A stretch of DNA of 64,000 bases from Bifidobacterium bohemicum DSM 22767 (GTDB taxonomy: Bacteria > Actinomycetota > Actinomycetes > Actinomycetales > Bifidobacteriaceae). The notes beneath the pieces are model-generated. The model saw only the letters and a program-made list of their open reading frames with translations. It ran no database searches and had not been told where the DNA came from. The translations under genes were made by a program, and so were the position numbers. The stretch covers positions 310,001-374,000 of the forward strand of contig NZ_JGYP01000001.1 in NCBI RefSeq assembly GCF_000741525.1, written 5' to 3'. The number at the start of each line of letters is the position of its first letter. The stretch's first letter is position 1. This document shows positions 28,926 to 36,415 of this stretch, piece by piece.

Positions 28926-29379
28926 TCTCTTGTTCCCCTCGTATGTCTCAATGGATGAAGCTGATGCCGTCGCCCATGGCTTTGAGTTGTTGCGGGCTGA
29001 TGGTTTCGATGACGACGGCCATCCATCCGGTGCCTGACTGACTGATGATGATGGACCCGTCGTCCTCGACCTCCTCGACCACGGCCACACGCCCGTAGAC
29101 GGGGTCGGTGCCGTGCACGCCCGCCTCGAAGCACATCACGTCGCCGGGCCTCGGGCTGCGGGAGACCGGGTAACCGAGTTTGGCGGCGCTGTCGTTCCAT
29201 TGGGCACCGTTGCCCATGTAGGGGTCGACGGGTCTGCCGATCTGCCGGCGGCGGATGAAGGCCCACCAGGTGCATTGGAATCTCTCGTATGTGACTGATG
29301 ACTGGTCGGTGCCGGTGGCCTCCACGTTGACGTGGCGGCCGTCCGAGTTCAACACCAGCAGCGGACTGAGCCTGCCGAT
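28895..29379. repeat. Direct repeat, CHAP copy A
   Basis: Nearly identical over long runs to 36385-36862, same orientation. Similarity ends abruptly at the GAGCCTGCCGA shared by both copies (29379 here, 36862 there). The two copies bracket about 7 kb that includes the IS256-family element and the epipeptide locus. Confidence 0.75.
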
Positions 29380-29622
29380 GTTGCAGCTCTGTCCTCCGCC
29401 AATTATGCGATGTTCGTTCTCAAGGCATTTCCACATGTTTCGCGGGGTGCTGGTTATTTTGAGGCTACCCTCGCCGACGTTGTGCGCGATGATCAACGCG
29501 TCCCCGTCGCCGAGTTGCGCGCCAGCTCCATACTGAACATGACCGCCAGCACGACAGCCGTCAACGGCTTCACCGCCGTCTGGTGGATGTTCAGGGCAGT
29601 CTGATAGAGGCCGCTGTTCCAC
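28948..29622 (-). CDS. CHAP-domain peptidoglycan hydrolase, altered copy A
   Basis: The last 130 residues form a CHAP amidase/endopeptidase module: RFQCTWWAF with the catalytic Cys, GAQWNDSAAKLGYPV, SPRPGDVMCFEAG, and VYGRVAVVEEVEDDGSIIIS. The catalytic His expected in G-H-V-A-V is Arg here; copy B at 36.5 kb keeps His. The N-terminal 45 codons are only a shadow of the TrbL-like fragment, so the true N-terminus has been lost. Conjugative elements use such enzymes to open the cell wall. Probably inactive. Confidence 0.5.
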   Translation of the reverse strand: MEQRPLSDCPEHPPDGGEAVDGCRAGGHVQYGAGAQLGDGDALIIAHNVGEGSLKITSTPRNMWKCLENEHRIIGGGQSCNIGRLSPLLVLNSDGRHVNVEATGTDQSSVTYERFQCTWWAFIRRRQIGRPVDPYMGNGAQWNDSAAKLGYPVSRSPRPGDVMCFEAGVHGTDPVYGRVAVVEEVEDDGSIIISQSGTGWMAVVIETISPQQLKAMGDGISFIH

Positions 29623-29723
29623 GCCTCCGGACTCGATAACAGCAGGCTCGAGGCAAGGTTGCCGACCCCTCCGCCGACGACGGCGTTGAGCATGCCGACG
29701 ACGAGGTCCTGCAACGCGGACAT
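29493..29723 (-). pseudogene. TrbL/VirB6-like conjugation protein, N-terminal fragment
   Basis: The first 70 or so residues of a large membrane protein of the conjugative channel: MSALQDLVVGMLNAVVGGGV..., then NIHQTAVKPLTAVVLAVMFSMELAR. Full-length relatives have several hundred residues; here the frame ends after SATGTR and runs into the CHAP gene, so a deletion has joined the two. The ATG lies right after the stop of the Maff2-like gene, as in intact elements. Confidence 0.55.
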
Positions 29724-29724
29724 A

Positions 29725-29927
29725 TCAGAGGGCGACCGTCTTGAAGATCGCCGCAGCCGCGCAAATCAGGCACCGCCCAGAATCTGCCACATGCCCGACT
29801 TCATGTCGGGACCGTTCTGGTCCTTCAGCGCGCCGCCGAACGTGATTGCGCCCCACACGGCCCACAGGCCGCCGCCGATGATGGCGAACTTACTGAACAA
29901 CTCCAATATCTGCGGCAACTGCGTCAC
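29725..29927 (-). pseudogene. Maff2-like small membrane protein, frameshifted
   Basis: From GTG 29927 (AAGGGG upstream) it reads MTQLPQILELFSKFAIIGGG...GALKDQNGPDMKSGMWQILGGA, then meets a stop. Shifting frame gives CLICAAAAIFKTVAL and a stop just before the TrbL-like ATG. The two-helix layout with an QxLGGA...AAA end resembles the Maff2/pilin-like proteins next to TrbL in Gram-positive conjugative elements. Confidence 0.5.
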
Positions 29928-30151
29928 AGCCACACCCCTTACAAAAGCAAGAAAATCGGCCACGCGGACGCGCAGCCGGATATCAGTCTCTACCCCTCAG
30001 AGTGGAATATAGGCGGACGCAAAATGTTTTTCAAAACTATACTTACGCTATTGTTGCAGGCAGGATGAATTTAAGTGTTTGATAATCTTTTTCGAAAAGA
30101 ATCGTAAAATTAAAATATACTGCCACATAATCGTATTGCAAAAGGAGCATC
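29928..30151. other. AT-rich intergenic
   Basis: No gene seen. It separates leftward conjugation remnants from a rightward AT-rich gene and probably contains a junction between segments of different origin, since base composition changes sharply around 30000. Confidence 0.4.
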
Positions 30152-31008
30152 ATGCAATTGCTTTCAGAGTCTAAAATAAGCGAACTTCTACTGCTACCAA
30201 TCAGCACAAATCAAGCAAGAACATGTAGCATAAAAAATAATCAACTGCTTACTTCTTACAAATGTGATGTGACATCTGGTAATCACGATCCTGATATGTC
30301 CGATATAGCGATGAAGTTTTATCTAGCGCTATGGCCTGATTACATTAACATTATTATATAGGAAATTCTAAAAAAATTAATTTCGATAAATCCTTTATAG
30401 ACGTCTGCGGCGATACGATAAACTCCTTTAATGCAATCGCCACTAATGCAAGCAAAGAATTGAAAGACAACGACAACTTTTACATTGCCCCTGCAAACAA
30501 GCGAAGTTCACAAGATAAGCGTGAGTGGCCACCCTATTTAAGAGAATATTATGCTTTTTATCATTGCCTTGCGAATTTTTGGATAGCTCCAAAAGGAATA
30601 GGCCACGGCTGGCACCCTCACCACAGACAATGCGATATAAACCGAGGCAGATTTACCGGTCTACAGGATTATATTGATGCTTATTTACAAAAAATCTATG
30701 GCTTCTTTTGTCTTAATCAAAAAAATAATTTCCAATGTAAATACGATCCAGACAATAAGCACAGAACGTTTTACGAACAATTTGGCGATGAGCAAAAAGG
30801 ATGGGACACATTCATTAACGTTTTCTGCCTAGAACCATATCTTTCCAGTACAGTAAAGAACGAGTTCATCCGTCTAAGCATAATGAACGCTGAAACTTTT
30901 TGTGTAATCGTAAAGACATTAATTCAACAGAGAGCAGTTCTTTTAGCAGAAAAGTATCAGACTGAACTATCAATACTTTTTTCATCTCTGAAAACAGTGG
31001 ACCAATAG
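30152..31008 (+). pseudogene. Unknown AT-rich gene split by a frameshift
   Basis: A first frame of 69 codons (ATG 30152, GGAG upstream) stops at 30361. A second frame, open from about 30346 to 31008, continues with matching character (GNSKKINFDKSFIDVCGD ... YYAFYHCLANFWIAPKGIGHGW). Joined, they would make roughly 285 residues. The overlap of open frames is 30346-30358, so a 1-2 nt indel in the ATTATTATA repeat explains the break. The YHCLANFW motif recalls small phage/defence-associated proteins, but I recognise no family. The gene is near 35-38% G+C. Confidence 0.5.
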
Positions 31009-31112
31009 ATATTCATAGGTGGCGCACAAGTAAGCTACGCTTAATGCGCACCACCTAAATTCAATACTATTTATTACGTTTTCTAACCCAAACGGTATCC
31101 AACCCTATGGCA

Positions 31113-32481
31113 GTGTCTGGTAGTTTGCGCAAATTGGGTTTTCGGATTTGATAGGGGGCGTGGCCCCTTGCCTGTGTGCGATTTTCAATCGCCAGATCAA
31201 ATAATCGCTGATTGGAGAGCGGGTTGGGACCATGCCCGACAGCAGAATCATACAGGTCGACGAGTCCAAGTTCGAGACCGAGCTCGGCCGGCTCGTCTCC
31301 TCGAAGGTCGAGGAGATCCTCAATGCGATACTCGACGCGGAGCCCGACCAGGCCGCCGGCGCCGCGCGCTACGAGCGCAAGACAGGTAGGAAGGAAGGTC
31401 TATATCGCGCGGGCCATTACGAAAGGAGCCTGATAGTGAAGGCCGGCAGCATGACCGTCAGGGTGCCCAAGCTCAAGAGGGGCTTTGTTCGAGTCGGTCG
31501 TCATCCAGCGCTACCGGACGCGCGAGTCGAGCGTCGAGGAGGCGCTCATGGAGATGCACTTCAGTGGGGGTGTCGACCCCGGGTCGACGACATCAGCCAG
31601 GCGCTCTGGGGCGAGCGGGTGCCGCCCCAGACACTCTCGGACGATCTGAAGAGGGTCTACGGGGGCATCGACGCATGGCGGAACATGCCGTTGGAACGGG
31701 CCTTCCCGTACGTGTTCATGGACGGGATATGGCCGGAACGCAGCTGGGGCGGGGGCATCGAGAACGTGTCCGTCCTGGTCGCCATCGGCGTCGGCGAAGA
31801 CGGTCGCCGCGAGACCGTCGGCATAGCCGAGGGCATGAAGGAGGATTCTGCCAGCTGGGAATCGTTCATCCGCTCGATGCTCGACTGCGGGCTGGCCGGC
31901 GTCAGGCTCGTCATAGGCGACCGCAACCCGGGTCTGGCGCGCGCCGTCGGCGAGCTGCTCCCCCGCAGGCCCGCTACCAACGGTGCATGGTCCACTTCGA
32001 ACGCAACGTCCTAACCAAGGTGCCCCACCGGAAGAGCAAGCAGGTGGTGGCCATGCTCAAGGCCGTGTTTGCCATAAGAGGACCGCGGAAAGACACTGGC
32101 CAAGGCCGAATCGGTCGCCGTGGAGCTGGACGGCATGAAACTGAAGGAGGCCGCCGGATACCTGTGCGAGGGCATCGGAGAGACCACGACCCATCAGCTG
32201 CCGGAATTCCCCATGGAACACTGGAAGCTGATTCGCACCAACGACATGATCGAACGCCTCAACAGGGAGATACGCCGCAGGACCCGGGTCGTCGGCCAGT
32301 TCCTCGACGGGAAGAGCACCCTCATGCCCGTCACCGCGAGGATCCGCCACGTCACCCAAAGCTGGCCAGACCGCAGATACCTCGACATGTCCCTACCCGA
32401 ACCGAAAACCGAAAAAACGGTAGAAACACCGCACGAAGGCAATCAAGGCTGAAAACCAGAAGTGCACAACAAGCCTGACAT
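31113..32481 (+). mobile_element. IS256-family insertion sequence, inactivated
   Basis: About 1.37 kb bounded by imperfect inverted repeats of about 33 bp. The left end starts GTGTCTGGTAGTTTGCGC (31113), and the right end, read inward from 32481, starts ATGTCAGGCTTGTTGTGC. Both continue to a shared GGTTTTC; about two thirds of positions match. It carries a frameshifted mutator-type transposase. No 8-bp target duplication is visible, so one flank may have been rearranged. Confidence 0.7.
31232..32452 (+). pseudogene. IS256 (mutator-type) transposase, three frameshifts
   Basis: Starts MPDSRIIQVDESKFETELG at 31232. The N-terminal part has YERKTGRKEGLYRAGHYER and the VRVPKL motif; then the frame changes near 31485 (ESVVIQRYRTRESSVEEALMEM continues elsewhere). 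The central DDE core reads YVFMDGIWPERSW (first Asp) and VRLVIGDRNPGL (second Asp). A second shift near 31975 leads to RCMVHFERNVLTKVP, and a third near 32085 to the last part with RTNDMIERLNREIRRRTRVVGQF (catalytic Glu region). No single frame is complete, so it is inactive unless helped in trans. Confidence 0.85.
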
Positions 32482-32518
32482 TATCAAAAATCGCAACACC
32501 ATATTTTCCGTCAGCATA

Positions 32519-32570
32519 ATATAATAAATAACTTATACTGTGATAAGAATAACATTTTGTTATTTTTTTA
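32519..32570 (+). promoter_or_regulatory. Promoter and AT-rich hairpin before the epipeptide genes
   Basis: Two -10-like hexamers, TATAAT (32520-32525) and TATACT (32534-32539), lie between the IS right end and the precursor gene; no convincing -35 was found. Just downstream AATAACA-TTT-TGTTATT (32548-32564) is followed by TTTTT. This could be an attenuator-like weak terminator or an operator. Confidence 0.4.
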
Positions 32571-32587
32571 TTCGAAAGGAGGCGATT

Positions 32588-32710
32588 ATGGAAAAGTCGT
32601 CTGAAATCCTAAACAGTTTGCAGGCCAACGAGAATGTCATCGACCTCGAAGACCAAGACGATCTGTGGTATTTCATCAAGGGCGGTGGCAACTGGATTAT
32701 GGGCTCTTGA
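32588..32710 (+). CDS. epeX: Epipeptide precursor peptide (YydF/EpeX-like)
   Basis: A 40-residue peptide with a very strong ribosome binding site (AAAGGAGG, 5 nt from the ATG). The leader, residues 1-26, is acidic (ENVIDLEDQDD). The C-terminal core is DLWYFIKGGGNWIMGS. The B. subtilis epipeptide precursor, as I recall it, ends DLWYFVKSKENRWILGSGH; the W-Y-F-x-K and N-x-W-I-x-G-S parts align, with three residues fewer in the middle and no final Gly-His. In B. subtilis the mature peptide starts at that Trp, and a Val and an Ile are turned into D-forms. The equivalents here are Ile30 and Ile37. The radical SAM gene follows after a hairpin. Confidence 0.88.
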   Translation: MEKSSEILNSLQANENVIDLEDQDDLWYFIKGGGNWIMGS

Positions 32711-32723
32711 TCAACAACCGCTA

Positions 32724-32762
32724 GCCTAGGTGGGACAAAATGACATACATCCCACCTCGGGC
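32724..32762 (+). terminator. Hairpin between precursor and radical SAM genes
   Basis: An 8-bp stem AGGTGGGA/TCCCACCT (32728-32735 with 32750-32757), extendable with GCC/GGC outside it, in the 72-nt gap. There is no T-run. Such leaky hairpins are common after RiPP precursor genes and would keep precursor mRNA in excess of the enzymes. Confidence 0.6.
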
Positions 32763-32782
32763 TTCCCAAAGTAACAGAATAT

Positions 32783-33751
32783 ATGGAATCGGCTATCATT
32801 ATGACATCAATTTGCCTTACCTTCAGTTCTAAATGCAACATCTCGTGCGCTCATTGTTGCTTTAGCTGTGGCCCTCACTCAGAAGACCACTTATCAGAAG
32901 AGCAAAGTGTAAAAATCGTAGATGATGCGATTGCAAATGCTCATGTCAATTCGATAGGATTCTCAGGCGGAGAGGCTTTGCTTCATCGAAATCTTCTATT
33001 AAGCCTGATGAAAAGAGCATCGGAGGGAAATCTGAAGACCACCCTCGTATCGAACGGTTTCTGGGGACATTCTGTTGCAAACGCCCAGAATATATTGACC
33101 TTGTTAAAGAATGCAGGATTATCGACACTGACGCTGAGTTTTGATGAATTCCACGAAAAGTTCATCCCCACACAAAGAATAATCAACATCCTCCAAGCTA
33201 ATAAATATATAGGGATTCCCTGCCACATAAGCATGGCTGTCACAAAGGACCATACCGGCGAAGAACTAATCCACGATTTAGGCGAGGCTGGTTTCACCAT
33301 ACCAATCACCAGATTCCCAGTCGTTCCCGTAGGAGCCGCCGCACAATTACCGAAAGAAAATATCTATTCACACTACGACGCCAACGATCCTTTAATCTGT
33401 CCTGGCCTACAAATTACATATCATTTCAACGGTGACGTCTATCCCTGCTGCTCACCAGCCGTATTCCACACCTGCCTAAGCATAGGTGAAGTGAGCAATA
33501 CGCCAACCCACACCGCCTTGGAGAGGGTTTCCAGAAACAAACTATTTGCCCTCATGCAAAGAATAGGTCTACGAGGCATAGCAGAAATATGTAAAGAGCA
33601 TGGCATAGGACCTGATCTGACCAAGGTACCCGTTGTTGACCCGTGCGATCTTTGCCGGAAGATATTTGCCAATTCCAAGACTTTAGAAGCATTACTTCCC
33701 TATATCGATCAAGCCTACAGGAAGACGTTGCCAGACAAAGTCCAGTCATGA
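32783..33751 (+). CDS. epeE: Radical SAM peptide epimerase (YydG/EpeE-like)
   Basis: 322 residues, close to the length of B. subtilis YydG. The AdoMet iron-sulphur site is CxxxCxxC at Cys18, Cys22 and Cys25 (KCNISCAHC), followed by GFSGGEAL (residues 59-66) for SAM binding. The C-terminal part has further Cys residues (Cys206, Cys222-Cys223, Cys231, and DPCDLC near residue 289) that can hold a second cluster. YydG uses a C-terminal Cys as hydrogen donor in turning L- to D-residues; Cys222 or Cys223 is the candidate here. The start is ATG 32783 or 32801; neither has a good ribosome binding site. The stop overlaps the next start (ATGA). Confidence 0.85.
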   Translation: MESAIIMTSICLTFSSKCNISCAHCCFSCGPHSEDHLSEEQSVKIVDDAIANAHVNSIGFSGGEALLHRNLLLSLMKRASEGNLKTTLVSNGFWGHSVANAQNILTLLKNAGLSTLTLSFDEFHEKFIPTQRIINILQANKYIGIPCHISMAVTKDHTGEELIHDLGEAGFTIPITRFPVVPVGAAAQLPKENIYSHYDANDPLICPGLQITYHFNGDVYPCCSPAVFHTCLSIGEVSNTPTHTALERVSRNKLFALMQRIGLRGIAEICKEHGIGPDLTKVPVVDPCDLCRKIFANSKTLEALLPYIDQAYRKTLPDKVQS

Positions 33752-34521
33752 AATCATCTTTAGAAGAATATTACTCCGATGATGACGTCGAAATACTCAA
33801 AACTGGCAGCACAGCGGTCATCAGAAACAAAAGCAACAATCACTATTTCCAAGTACAAGTCGACTCATTACCGACTAATATTATTTGGGCCCCCGTAGTG
33901 CCACATATCAAAAGAACAATATTCATTGCTTATACTGTCATATGGATTATTGCCTTCGCATATCTTCTTTACCAGTACATAAACTCTTATAAGTCGTCGC
34001 TATCTCAACTAGTAAAACCCGTAGGCCTGTTATTATTTTTTGGCTATAGCCTAGTGAGTGTAGTATGCCATGAGTATTCTCACATACTAGCCTTGAAATA
34101 CTGCAAGGCGAATATAGATAAAGTGGGAATGAAGATGAATTATGGTGTTTTCCCAGCATTCTATGTCAGGATGAACAAAGTTTACCTTTTACCCAAGCGT
34201 GATCGTATAGTCGTCCATTCTGCTGGGCTCTTCGCTAATGTTTGCCTTGGTGCAGGCACAATCTTGATTAATAATATTTTTTTCCAAAATGCTGTTTTGT
34301 TCTCAGCAGTTAACATCTTTACGTATGGCATCATATGGAATTTACTGCCTATACTGAAATCCGACGGACAAAAGATTCTATTCACTATCCTTGGAGAGGC
34401 GCAACCTAGGCATGTTCATGACTACGGTAAAGTCGCACAGATCATAAACGTTGTAAGCTGGTTTGTGGCGATCTATTCCGCGTCAATGTTGGTGTTCGAT
34501 ATTTGGAGGCATTTCGTATGA
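33748..34521 (+). CDS. epeP: M50-type membrane peptidase (YydH/EpeP-like)
   Basis: 257 residues with about six membrane helices. The site-2-protease zinc motif HEYSH (108-112) lies in a helix, and the second M50 motif NLLPILKSDG near residue 205-215 supplies the Asp. It probably cuts the leader from the epimerised precursor in the membrane. Its ATG (33748) overlaps the epeE stop and its own stop overlaps the next start, so translation is coupled. AT-rich like epeX and epeE. Confidence 0.85.
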   Translation: MKSSLEEYYSDDDVEILKTGSTAVIRNKSNNHYFQVQVDSLPTNIIWAPVVPHIKRTIFIAYTVIWIIAFAYLLYQYINSYKSSLSQLVKPVGLLLFFGYSLVSVVCHEYSHILALKYCKANIDKVGMKMNYGVFPAFYVRMNKVYLLPKRDRIVVHSAGLFANVCLGAGTILINNIFFQNAVLFSAVNIFTYGIIWNLLPILKSDGQKILFTILGEAQPRHVHDYGKVAQIINVVSWFVAIYSASMLVFDIWRHFV

Positions 34522-35216
34522 ATATGAAACGCGTAGCCACCCAAGGGAAAGTCTATTTCACTGATTTTTCAGTCAAATACGGGAAACGGACGGTTCTGGA
34601 CGTGCCTGCGGACGGGTTCGAGCTCAGCGGGCAGACCATAGGGCTTTTCGGACCGAACGGAGCGGGTAAGACGACGATGATCAGGACGTTGGCGGGACTG
34701 ATCAACCGGTTCGGCGGCACGGTCGGCGCCCCAAGCCCGGATGCCATATCGTATGTGCCGGATGAGCCGTACCTCTACCCGTTCCTCGACATCAAGCAAT
34801 GCGTGAATCTTTTCGCCAACCGATATCCGGACTTCAATCAGGAGAAGTCCCTGAGCCTTGTCCGCGAATTGAACCTGCCTCTTGACAGGCCGCTGTCCTC
34901 CTTTTCCAAAGGCCAGACCGAGCAAGCCCATCTGATACTGAGTCTTTCCAGGGGATGCCCCTTGTACGTGCTGGATGAGCCGTTGGCATCGGTGGACCCG
35001 TTTACCAGGGACAAACTGCTCTCGATCATCCAGAAATCCACCAGCAAAAACTCGACCGTATTGATGAGCACCCACATCATCGCCGAGATAGAGGGGATAT
35101 TCTCCCACGTAATCATGATCAACAACGGACGCATCATCGCGAATGACTCCGTGGAACAGTTCAAAAAAGAATCCGACACGCTGGAACGGGCGTTCAAAGA
35201 CAGAATGGCGAGATAA
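34518..35216 (+). CDS. epeA: ABC transporter ATP-binding protein (YydI/EpeA-like)
   Basis: 232 residues, a standard ABC ATPase. Walker A GPNGAGKTT is at 45-53, the signature reads SSFSKGQTEQAHLIL, Walker B is LYVLDEPLASVDP, and the switch His is in MSTHIIAEIE. ATG 34518 has GGAGG 8 nt upstream and overlaps the epeP stop (ATGA). With the permease it forms a drug-type exporter; in B. subtilis the equivalent pair gives the producer relief from its own epipeptide. G+C is clearly higher than in the three genes before it. Confidence 0.9.
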   Translation: MNMKRVATQGKVYFTDFSVKYGKRTVLDVPADGFELSGQTIGLFGPNGAGKTTMIRTLAGLINRFGGTVGAPSPDAISYVPDEPYLYPFLDIKQCVNLFANRYPDFNQEKSLSLVRELNLPLDRPLSSFSKGQTEQAHLILSLSRGCPLYVLDEPLASVDPFTRDKLLSIIQKSTSKNSTVLMSTHIIAEIEGIFSHVIMINNGRIIANDSVEQFKKESDTLERAFKDRMAR

Positions 35217-36022
35217 TGACGAAACGGCCGACAATGAGAATGCTGCTCAACGAGACGAAAATCCAGGCACGCAAGTACCTGCACTTCAGCGCGGCTCTGT
35301 TGGCCATGCTGCTGCTGTGCGATGCCGTCAGCGTCATATTCCGCTCGACGCCCGCAGTCGTGAGCATCGCTGGAATGATACGCATCATCGCATGGTGCTT
35401 CACGATATGCTATTTCGCATTCGAATTGTTTCGATACGGAAACGGGGCCAACGACTATCTGCTCCTGACATTGCCAAGCAGAAAAACCAACGGCCTCACC
35501 CTCAAGGCGGTGACGTTCTTCTGCATCCTCCTCGTATTCACCCTGTTGGAATGCCCATTCACCGCGTACACGCTGTCCACGCACCTCACCGGAGCCGACG
35601 TGGCGAAAGTCATCGCCTACGACAGGGCGTCCCGCCTGCTGGGAATCATAGCCTTCCTCCTCATCTTCATGGTCGTCTCCTATCTCTCATTCCTTTTCAG
35701 GAACGTCGTCGTATCGGCGATCTTCACGTTCGGGATCTACCTCTCCGTGACCATCGCAGAAGGCTGCATGGTCCTCCTGCCAAGACTGCTCCACCAAACC
35801 GCACTGACCTGGGCCATCGGCTACAACTCCGACTTCGCGGGTGCAAGCCAATTCATCAACATCTTTCCGATCATGGTCTGGAACAACCAGAAGACCGGAA
35901 GCTTACAAGCCCTAGGAACGATATCCGGTACGGCCATCATCGCGAACCTCCTGCTAATCGCGGTTTTCTACTTCATTTGGAAACTCGTAAGCTCACACAT
36001 CCCGATGAACTACATAAAATAA
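35216..36022 (+). CDS. epeB: ABC transporter permease (YydJ/EpeB-like)
   Basis: 268 residues with six predicted membrane helices in ABC-2 arrangement (LNETKIQARKYLHFSAALLA at the N-terminus, loop with GNGANDYLLLTLPSRK, late IIANLLLIAVFYFIWKL). Its ATG overlaps the ATPase stop (TAATG). It would form the membrane half of the exporter or immunity complex. It is the last gene of the locus; no clear terminator follows. Confidence 0.85.
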   Translation: MTKRPTMRMLLNETKIQARKYLHFSAALLAMLLLCDAVSVIFRSTPAVVSIAGMIRIIAWCFTICYFAFELFRYGNGANDYLLLTLPSRKTNGLTLKAVTFFCILLVFTLLECPFTAYTLSTHLTGADVAKVIAYDRASRLLGIIAFLLIFMVVSYLSFLFRNVVVSAIFTFGIYLSVTIAEGCMVLLPRLLHQTALTWAIGYNSDFAGASQFINIFPIMVWNNQKTGSLQALGTISGTAIIANLLLIAVFYFIWKLVSSHIPMNYIK

Positions 36023-36184
36023 CCTACTTGTACGCATACATCTATGGCTCAGCTATGAAGCGGCATTCAGTGTGTCCCCTCTTGCCCGCTTTCCGATTCT
36101 CATCTTGACCACAATCGAAAATACACTATCTAAGATTTCCGGGTCAATCAATACATTGTAGACAGCGGCGTCTTGTTGACGACC
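36023..36184. other. Intergenic after the epipeptide locus
   Basis: No gene seen. It joins the end of the RiPP locus to the second set of conjugation remnants. Confidence 0.4.
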
Positions 36185-36415
36185 TTAGGTGCGGAGGCGA
36201 TTCGGCGGGCTGATCATTGTCGCTTCCATGTTTATCGGTTTTGGTTTATTGATGATAACCGATTGAATCGGAATGGAGGGAGGGGCAAACAACAAGTTGG
36301 ACGGGAGTGCGGCTTCATGATTTGGCATAGTAGAACAGAAGGCCATCACGCACAGTCCGGTCACAATGATTACTCCAGTACCATCAGCAGTTTCTTGCGT
36401 TTCCTGTCAACAAGC
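36185..36415 (-). pseudogene. Small membrane protein remnant, copy B
   Basis: Matches the start of the broken gene at 28478-28925 (DRKRKK then a hydrophobic IIVTGLCVMAFC), but one frameshift separates the basic start from the helix and no start codon is left. The rest (SVIINKPKPINMEATMISPP) has diverged and ends at TAA 36185. Confidence 0.45.

Noticed and set aside
30340..30460. Programmed ribosomal frameshift in the gene at 30152-31008
   Set aside because: The A-run at about 30369-30376 lies after the first stop, outside the region where the frames overlap, and no downstream stem or slippery heptamer fits; a plain indel is simpler.
31105..32490. Target-site duplication of the IS256-type element
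   Set aside because: The 8-9 bases outside the two ends do not match.
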